From: Yaniella halotolerans DSM 15476
Lineage (GTDB): Bacteria > Actinomycetota > Actinomycetes > Actinomycetales > Micrococcaceae
Length of the DNA stretch: 64,000 nucleotides
Reading direction: 5' to 3'
NCBI RefSeq assembly: GCF_000420805.1
Contig: NZ_ATVQ01000003.1
Span: 62,001-126,000, forward strand
Shown: positions 59,035 to 64,000 of the stretch, one piece after another
Numbering within the stretch: the stretch's first letter is position 1
Layout: each line of letters opens with the position of its first letter
Notes under the pieces: model-generated
What the model was told of the DNA's origin: nothing
The model's database searches: none
Seen by the model: only the letters and a program-made list of their open reading frames with translations
Program-made: the position numbers and the translations under genes

Positions 59035-60035
59035 GGGCAGAAGACAACGCATTGTCCGTACCACTTAGCGTTCTTGATTTGGTCCCTATCGCTGAAGGTT
59101 CCAGCGCTGGAGACGCAATCGAAGCCTCTATGCTAGCGGCCCGTTTGGCCGATGAACTCGGCTACCGGCGGTTCTGGTTCGCCGAGCATCACAATGACCC
59201 AAGCGTGGCCTCCAGCGCTACCGCGCTGCTGATCTCTCAGGCGGCTTCCGTGACTGAACGCCTCCGGTTAGGTTCCCGCGGTGTCATGTTGCCCAACCAT
59301 GCTCCGTTAATGGTGGCCGAACAATTCGGCACTATGGCTCATATTCATGGCAACCGAATCGACCTGGGTCTGGGACGTGCACAGGGCACCGATGGGAAAA
59401 CCTCTCAAATGCTCAGGCGTTCCTCGGCCGAACCAGAAGCATTTGTTCGCAGCGTCGAAGACTTCCAGGGCTGGTTTAGCCAGACCGGTCGGGACCCGAA
59501 CAGCTCGACTCTGTCGGCTCCTTCTGCTGGGACTGAAGTGCCTATCTGGGTGCTTGGCTCAAGCCCCAAAGGTGCGTCCGTTGCTGGTCAGCTAGGTTTA
59601 CCATTCTCGCTGGCATCGCACTTTGCACCGGACCAGATTGATGAGGCCTTGCAGTCGTACCGGGAATCTTTCAACCCAGATGCGCAGACCGCCCAGATCG
59701 ATAAACCATACGTGATGGCTGCGGTTAACGTGATGATCGCCGACACCGACGTCGAAGCGGAACGAGAATATACGACGGTCGTACAGATGTTTATCAATCG
59801 CATTATCGGCAACCACGGCAAGATCCAGCCGCCGGTGGATCCGGAGACTCTCCCCCGTGGCGGAAACAGTCCGATGCTGCGAGTTAAAGCCGTGGGCTCA
59901 CCGACGACCGCCAAAGCACAGTTGGAAGAGTTTGTTGAGCGCACAGGCGCCGATGAACTCATGACCGTCACCTATGCTTATGATCCGGCCGTGCGAAATC
60001 GCTCATTGCACCTGCTTGCCGACATCTGGTTTTGA
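59031..60035 (+). CDS. LLM class flavin-dependent oxidoreductase (luciferase-like)
   Basis: A 334-residue TIM-barrel enzyme of the bacterial luciferase family: LADELGYRRFWFAEHHNDPS, SRGVMLPNHAPLMVAEQFGT, GRIDLGLGRAQGT-type loop (here NRIDLGLGRAQGTDGK). These elements are typical of the YhbW/MsnO8-like subgroup. It uses reduced flavin to oxidise an unknown substrate. The GTG start overlaps the previous stop. Confidence 0.92.
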   Translation: MRAEDNALSVPLSVLDLVPIAEGSSAGDAIEASMLAARLADELGYRRFWFAEHHNDPSVASSATALLISQAASVTERLRLGSRGVMLPNHAPLMVAEQFGTMAHIHGNRIDLGLGRAQGTDGKTSQMLRRSSAEPEAFVRSVEDFQGWFSQTGRDPNSSTLSAPSAGTEVPIWVLGSSPKGASVAGQLGLPFSLASHFAPDQIDEALQSYRESFNPDAQTAQIDKPYVMAAVNVMIADTDVEAEREYTTVVQMFINRIIGNHGKIQPPVDPETLPRGGNSPMLRVKAVGSPTTAKAQLEEFVERTGADELMTVTYAYDPAVRNRSLHLLADIWF

Positions 60036-60444
60036 ATTCTCAGAGGAATATATTCGACTACTGCTGCGAGAGTCAGGTTACCCACATATTCTGCCTATCA
60101 CGATCATTTATCTCAGTGATGATTTAACATTTGTATGAGCAATCAATCATGAAATTCGCACCAATCCTTGGAATACAAGCCGTATTTGGCCAAGCATTTG
60201 TGAAAACATTCCCTCAAGGTGTCTGCAATTCGTGAAGCATGGAGCATCGAAAAATAACGACAGCACTGTGGCACGCGGGCGTCGGGTGGGAGCATGGCAC
60301 TCCCGCGCCGCTACCCAACGGCGAAAAACCAGCTCCAACGTTTTGGATGTTCGACCTGGTAGTGCATGGACTCCACTTATTCACAACCCACTGGAAACGC
60401 AGCTAGAGCTGGCCAACCAGAGTCAACAATCCGAATTCTCGTTG
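60036..60444. other. AT-richer gene-free stretch before parDE
   Basis: About 400 bp between the luciferase-like gene and the parDE promoter. The first half is visibly AT-rich relative to neighbours. GGGAG...CTCCC at about 60280-60305 forms a small hairpin. No convincing gene or repeat was found; it may be the edge of an acquired segment carrying the toxin-antitoxin pair. Confidence 0.4.
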
Positions 60445-60473
60445 ATGACAAAGTTTGCCAAGAATAATAGAAT
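60445..60473 (+). promoter_or_regulatory. Near-consensus leaderless promoter of parDE
   Basis: ATGACA (60445-60450) and TAGAAT (60468-60473) are 17 bp apart, each one base from the sigma-70-type consensus. TAGAAT ends 6 nt before the parD ATG, so transcription should start at the start codon. Confidence 0.75.
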
Positions 60474-60479
60474 AGCTTC

Positions 60480-60719
60480 ATGGTAACAATGAATGTATCT
60501 CTGCCGGAGGGGCTTAAAAAGTTCGTCGAGTCGCAGGTCGTTGAGCTGGACTACGGGACCAGTAGTGAGTTCATCCGCGACCTGATCCGACGTGAACAAT
60601 CGCGCACGAGACTTCGTGCAATGCTTGAGGACGGCATGAACTCGGGACACGGTTCTGAGATGGATGAAGTGTACTTCGAAGAGTTGCGTGAGCGCATACA
60701 AACAACCGGCGCCGTATGA
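60480..60719 (+). CDS. parD: ParD-type ribbon-helix-helix antitoxin
   Basis: A 79-residue protein. The ribbon-helix-helix is at the start (MNVSLPEGLKKFVESQVVEL, then YGTSSEFIRDLIRREQ), followed by an acidic C-terminal toxin-binding tail. ParD represses the operon and neutralises ParE. The start at 60480 fits the leaderless promoter; ATG 60489 is the alternative. The stop overlaps the parE start (ATGA). Confidence 0.92.
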   Translation: MVTMNVSLPEGLKKFVESQVVELDYGTSSEFIRDLIRREQSRTRLRAMLEDGMNSGHGSEMDEVYFEELRERIQTTGAV

Positions 60720-61033
60720 GTCGTCGTGTAGTTACGACCCGACGCACAGATGAAGACATTGCTTGGACAATAGATCACTACCTTGGTCAAGGTGTCCCTG
60801 AAGCAGCGATGGGCTTCGTCGATGCTCTCGAGGAGGTCAAGACGATCATTGGTGAGCACCCACAATTGGGCTCAATCCGTATCGGTATCGAGATAGGTAT
60901 CCCCGAGATGCGAACCGTTGCTTTGAAAAAATTTCCGTACTTGGCGTTCTACACCTATGAAGTCGAGGTGGTGCGGATTCATCGGGTACTGCACACTGCC
61001 AGGGATATACCTGTAGAGTTTTTCAGTAGCTGA
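60716..61033 (+). CDS. parE: ParE/RelE-family toxin
   Basis: A 105-residue toxin. It starts MSRRVVTTRRTDEDIAWTID and has HPQLGSIRIGIEIGIPEMRT, then KKFPYLAFYTYEVEVVRIHR with the conserved LHTARDIP at the end. ParE toxins poison DNA gyrase; the fold does not rule out an RNase. It looks full-length and intact. A perfect terminator follows. Confidence 0.92.
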   Translation: MSRRVVTTRRTDEDIAWTIDHYLGQGVPEAAMGFVDALEEVKTIIGEHPQLGSIRIGIEIGIPEMRTVALKKFPYLAFYTYEVEVVRIHRVLHTARDIPVEFFSS

Positions 61034-61063
61034 CCGTATTGTCGGGCTTGCAGACAATACAAC

Positions 61064-61096
61064 ACGGCGCTTCGAATACGAGGTTCGAAGCGCCGT
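61064..61096. terminator. Perfect 13-bp bidirectional terminator
   Basis: ACGGCGCTTCGAA (61064-61076) pairs with TTCGAAGCGCCGT (61084-61096), followed by TTGCTTT. It lies between convergent parE and choline oxidase genes. Confidence 0.88.
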
Positions 61097-61116
61097 TTGC
61101 TTTATGCGGTGAGCGG

Positions 61117-62673
61117 TTACTGGTCTGCTTTGATCAGATCAGCAGCACGTTCACCCATCAGCATTACAGTGATGTTCGGGTTTACGGCAGGCAACTGTGG
61201 CATGGCGGAAGCATCAACCACACGCAGGCCCTTGGTACCTTTGACACGCAGCTGTGGATCCAGTGGCGACATTTCATCATCAACCGGGCCCATGCGGCAT
61301 GAGCCAGCAGGGTGGTAGACCGTGTTGTGTGTCTTGGATACATAGGCTGCGATGTCTTCGTCCGACTGAACGTCTTCACCCGGGAAGAGCTCGCGGCCGG
61401 CATACTCAGACATGGCAGACTGCGCGACGATCTTGCGTGCCAATTTGATGCCGTGTACGGCAACACGCATATCGTGACCTTCTGGGTCAGTGAAGTAGCG
61501 TGGATCGACCATTGGCTTATCGGCGTAGTCGCGCGAGCGCAGACGAACGGTACCGCGCGAACGAGCGTGGGTAACGTTTGGGGTCAGCGCAAACGACTCA
61601 TCTTCGTGCGGGTAGCCGTGACGACGAGTATGCATCGAGAACGGCACGGAGCCGTAGTGCATCATCAGATCCGGTAGATCCAAGCCGTCTTCGGTCGGGG
61701 AGAAGATACCGATTTCCCACCACTGGGTGGCATCACGGGTCATCGGAACCTTCGATGCCCAAGAAATGACGGCTTCTGGATGGTCCTGCAGATTGGAACC
61801 AACACCCGGAGCATCGACGCGAACGTTCACGCCGTGCTCTGCCAGATGGTCTGCCGGACCAATGCCCGACAGCATCAACAGTTTTGGTGTGTCGATGGCT
61901 CCGGAAGACACCACGATCTCGCGGTTGGCGGTCAAGGTTTCCATGCGGTCAAAAGCATTGCTGAGGTATTTGACGCCGGTTGCTCGATTGTCTTCATCGA
62001 ACAGAATCTCGGTGACCCAGTGCTCGGTGAGAATATCGAGGTTTTCACGATCCATGATCGGGTGCAGATAGGACACCGATGATGATGAGCGAGTGCCGTC
62101 TTTCTTCGAGTTGATCTGGAAGAAGCCGGCACCGTTGATCACGGTTTCACCGGTGTTGTACTGCACCTTTGGGATGCCCTGTTGTTCACAAGCATCCAGC
62201 AGCGCCTTCCCGACGGGATCGTTTTCTGGCACGTTCATCAGGTGCACTGGGCCGTCGGTACCGTTGTGGTCTGCCGTGTTCTCGTTGGTTTCCAGACGTT
62301 TGATCAGCGGCAGAATGGTTTCAGCATTCCAGCCTTCCGCACCCATTTCTTCCCACAGGTCCATGTCTTCGGCCGGTGGGTGGAACGCGATACAGGAGTT
62401 GTGCGATGAGCAACCACCCAGTACACGTGCTCGGGAGTGACGCATAAAGGAGTTACCGTTTTCTTGGGGTTCGATCGGGTAGTCCCAGTCCAAACCAGAT
62501 TCCAGCAATTCTGGCCAGCGGTTGAGCTGCAGAACAACGTCCTGATCAATATCAGTTGGGCCGGCTTCTAGCAGTGCAACCGAAACGTTTGGATCTTCAC
62601 TCAACCGAGCGGCCACGACGGCTCCGGCGGAGCCACCACCGATCACCAGGTAGTCATAGTTATCTTTTGCCAC
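61117..62673 (-). CDS. codA: GMC oxidoreductase, choline oxidase type
   Basis: A 518-residue FAD enzyme. FAD binding is VIGGGSAGAVVAARLSED. GGCSSHNSCIAF holds the His (residue 91 here) that links FAD covalently in Arthrobacter choline oxidase. ATQWWEIGIFSPTEDG holds the substrate-binding Glu, YHPAGSCRMG and VNPNITVML the catalytic His and Asn. These motifs and LMMHYGSVPF match choline oxidase more closely than membrane BetA; a choline dehydrogenase reading is the alternative. It makes betaine aldehyde and betaine from choline. The GTG at 62673 has GGAG 6 nt upstream; an ATG four codons earlier lacks a site. It lies 24 nt after the betaine aldehyde dehydrogenase gene. Confidence 0.88.
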   Translation of the reverse strand: MAKDNYDYLVIGGGSAGAVVAARLSEDPNVSVALLEAGPTDIDQDVVLQLNRWPELLESGLDWDYPIEPQENGNSFMRHSRARVLGGCSSHNSCIAFHPPAEDMDLWEEMGAEGWNAETILPLIKRLETNENTADHNGTDGPVHLMNVPENDPVGKALLDACEQQGIPKVQYNTGETVINGAGFFQINSKKDGTRSSSSVSYLHPIMDRENLDILTEHWVTEILFDEDNRATGVKYLSNAFDRMETLTANREIVVSSGAIDTPKLLMLSGIGPADHLAEHGVNVRVDAPGVGSNLQDHPEAVISWASKVPMTRDATQWWEIGIFSPTEDGLDLPDLMMHYGSVPFSMHTRRHGYPHEDESFALTPNVTHARSRGTVRLRSRDYADKPMVDPRYFTDPEGHDMRVAVHGIKLARKIVAQSAMSEYAGRELFPGEDVQSDEDIAAYVSKTHNTVYHPAGSCRMGPVDDEMSPLDPQLRVKGTKGLRVVDASAMPQLPAVNPNITVMLMGERAADLIKADQ

Positions 62674-62697
62674 GTTATGCTCCATTCGTGTTGCCGT

Positions 62698-64000
62698 CTA
62701 TTTCTGTGGGAACCAGCCGGAGACAGCCGGTTCGGTGTTCTCGTAGATGTGCTTGGAAACGGTGTACTCTTCCATACCGGTGATACCTAGTTCACGGCCA
62801 ACACCGGATTGTTTGAATCCGCCCCACTCTGCCTGTGGCAGGTATGGGTGGTAATCATTGATCCAGATGGTGCCGTGACGCAGCTTGCGCGAAACGCGGG
62901 TAGTAACACCCGTATCGGATGACCAGACAGCGCCTGCCAGGCCGTAGTCGGTGTTATTAGCAATGGCGATGGCTTCATCTTCGGTTGCGAAGGTTTCAAC
63001 GGTAATGACCGGGCCAAAGCCCTCTTCAATGACGGCCGGGTTGTCGGCGGTGCACTGGTCCAGCACGGTTGGCGCGTAGAAGTAGCCCTTTTCGTGTTCG
63101 GGTCCACCCCAGTTGCCACCAACGCGTAGACGCGCACCGGCTTCGATGCCGCGATTGACATAGTCGGTGACTTTATCGCGGTGTTCTTTGGAGATCAGTG
63201 GTCCGGTTTCGGCCTTTTCATCAAATGGTCCGCCCATGATAATGTTGCCGGCGCGGCGTACCAGTTCGTCGACGAACTTGTCAGCGATGGTGTCCTGAAC
63301 GATCAGGCGGGTACCGGCTGAACAGACGAGCCCGGAATCGAGGAAGCCCGCATTCAGTGCGTTGTCGACGGCAGCTTCGAAGTCGGCATCCGCAAAGATC
63401 ACGTTCGGGTTCTTGCCACCGAGTTCCAGTGCTACATCCTTGACCGTGTAAGCAGCTGATTCTGCGATCTTTCGACCGGTGACCAGCCCTCCGGTGAAGG
63501 ACACCAGATCGATGTCCTTGTGGGTGGACAGCGGTGCGCCAACGGTGCCGCCGTCACCCAACACCACGTTGGCAACCCCTGCTGGCAGACCGAGCTTGTC
63601 CATGACATCTACGATCAACATGGTGGTGTGCGGGGTAAGTTCTGCTGGTTTGATCACAAACGAGTTGCCGGTGGCAATCGCCGGGGCGATCTTCCAGGAC
63701 GCCTGCAGCAGTGGGAAGTTCCACGGGGTGATCATGCCGACCACACCGATGGGTTCATGCACGACACGCGAGATGACGGTAGGGTCACCAGCGTCGACTA
63801 GACGACCGGGGTAGTGGTCTGCGATCTTGCCGAAGTGGCGGAAGGCCGAGATAATATCGTCCATATCGCCTTCTGCCTCGACCAGACGTTTACCGGTGTC
63901 GAGAGCTTCTGCGCGGGCGAACTCGTCCTTGCGTTCGCGAATACCTTCGGCAACGGCTAACAAGAAGTCACCTCGCTCGGCGGCAGGCTTATCTGCCCAC
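62698..64000 (-). CDS. betB: Betaine aldehyde dehydrogenase, 5' end outside the window
   Basis: The frame is open to the window edge, so about 434 residues of an ALDH of roughly 490 are present. MITPWNFPLLQASWKIAPAI is the cofactor site, LELGGKNPNVIF carries the general-base Glu, and SGLVCSAGTRLIVQD the catalytic Cys. It oxidises betaine aldehyde to glycine betaine, consistent with the choline oxidase gene directly downstream. The apparent start near 63963 is internal, because the upstream codons WADKPAAERGDF are homologous too. Confidence 0.92.
   Translation of the reverse strand, partial: WADKPAAERGDFLLAVAEGIRERKDEFARAEALDTGKRLVEAEGDMDDIISAFRHFGKIADHYPGRLVDAGDPTVISRVVHEPIGVVGMITPWNFPLLQASWKIAPAIATGNSFVIKPAELTPHTTMLIVDVMDKLGLPAGVANVVLGDGGTVGAPLSTHKDIDLVSFTGGLVTGRKIAESAAYTVKDVALELGGKNPNVIFADADFEAAVDNALNAGFLDSGLVCSAGTRLIVQDTIADKFVDELVRRAGNIIMGGPFDEKAETGPLISKEHRDKVTDYVNRGIEAGARLRVGGNWGGPEHEKGYFYAPTVLDQCTADNPAVIEEGFGPVITVETFATEDEAIAIANNTDYGLAGAVWSSDTGVTTRVSRKLRHGTIWINDYHPYLPQAEWGGFKQSGVGRELGITGMEEYTVSKHIYENTEPAVSGWFPQK

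Noticed and set aside
60232-60486. Plus-strand open frame of 84 codons before parD
   Set aside because: Composition is unlike a protein, there is no ribosome binding site, and it runs through the parDE promoter.

Overview
The window is a 64 kb stretch of chromosome from an actinobacterium, most likely in the order Micrococcales and close to the Micrococcaceae. I infer this from moderately high G+C, frequent GTG starts, ATGA and TAATG translational coupling, the actinobacterial trio SCO1664 / DUF3090 / MSMEG_4193-type phosphatase, and a GMC oxidase whose motifs match Arthrobacter choline oxidase. The genus cannot be named from the sequence. No rRNA, tRNA, CRISPR array, insertion sequence or prophage was seen. 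Many genes have a -10-like hexamer only 6 to 8 nt from the start codon, which suggests widespread leaderless transcription.

Layout. 1-13.6 kb holds housekeeping and small accessory genes: the tail of a metal P-type ATPase, a LysR/flavoprotein pair, ychF followed by a higBA toxin-antitoxin pair with a short toxin, the SCO1664-DUF3090-phosphatase cluster, two SRPBCC proteins, YtoQ, a DJ-1/PfpI protein, a DUF421 protein between two near-identical terminators, a deaminase, an AraC regulator and a 2'-5' RNA ligase-like protein. 13.6-23.9 kb holds an internally deleted SDR, a large D-2-hydroxyacid dehydrogenase with Fe-S domains, a glycerophosphodiesterase, a LysM-NlpC/P60 wall hydrolase, cytidine deaminase, a second decayed SDR, two tandem paralogous membrane proteins and an M23-like protein. 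24-34 kb holds a tightly coupled hydrolase / acyltransferase / DUF6320 operon, a zinc-ribbon PhnA-like protein, a decayed alcohol dehydrogenase, ArfB, an aldo/keto reductase, a two-domain AHSA1 protein, PPK2 and a tandem pair of proline-rich-start membrane proteins with a duplicated promoter. 34.4-43.3 kb holds a phosphonate-type ABC transporter (phnDCE), an ICL/PEP-mutase family protein, a PAP2 membrane phosphatase, an alcohol dehydrogenase, a YcaQ-like DNA glycosylase-family protein, an isochorismatase-like hydrolase and an NADPH-dependent FMN reductase.

44-49.7 kb is the most unusual region. An MFS transporter and an IclR regulator diverge from a candidate operator. Downstream is an Ldh-family protein in which both usual active-site histidines appear replaced. 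Converging on it is a small operon of a TusA-like protein, a DsrE-like protein and a TusA-like domain fused to a MetE-type zinc methyltransferase domain. I read this as a candidate undescribed sulfur/alkyl transfer system.

49.9-57.2 kb is an eight-gene Mrp-type cation/proton antiporter operon in the order F-G-(DUF4040+B)-C-D-D-D-E, with three NuoL/M/N-like subunits and the MbhD/E-like region attached to MnhB. 57-64 kb has small membrane or lipoproteins (one interrupted by an in-frame TGA), a luciferase-like monooxygenase, a parDE pair with a near-consensus leaderless promoter, and the choline oxidase / betaine aldehyde dehydrogenase pair that makes glycine betaine. The antiporter and betaine genes suggest a salt- or alkali-tolerant lifestyle.
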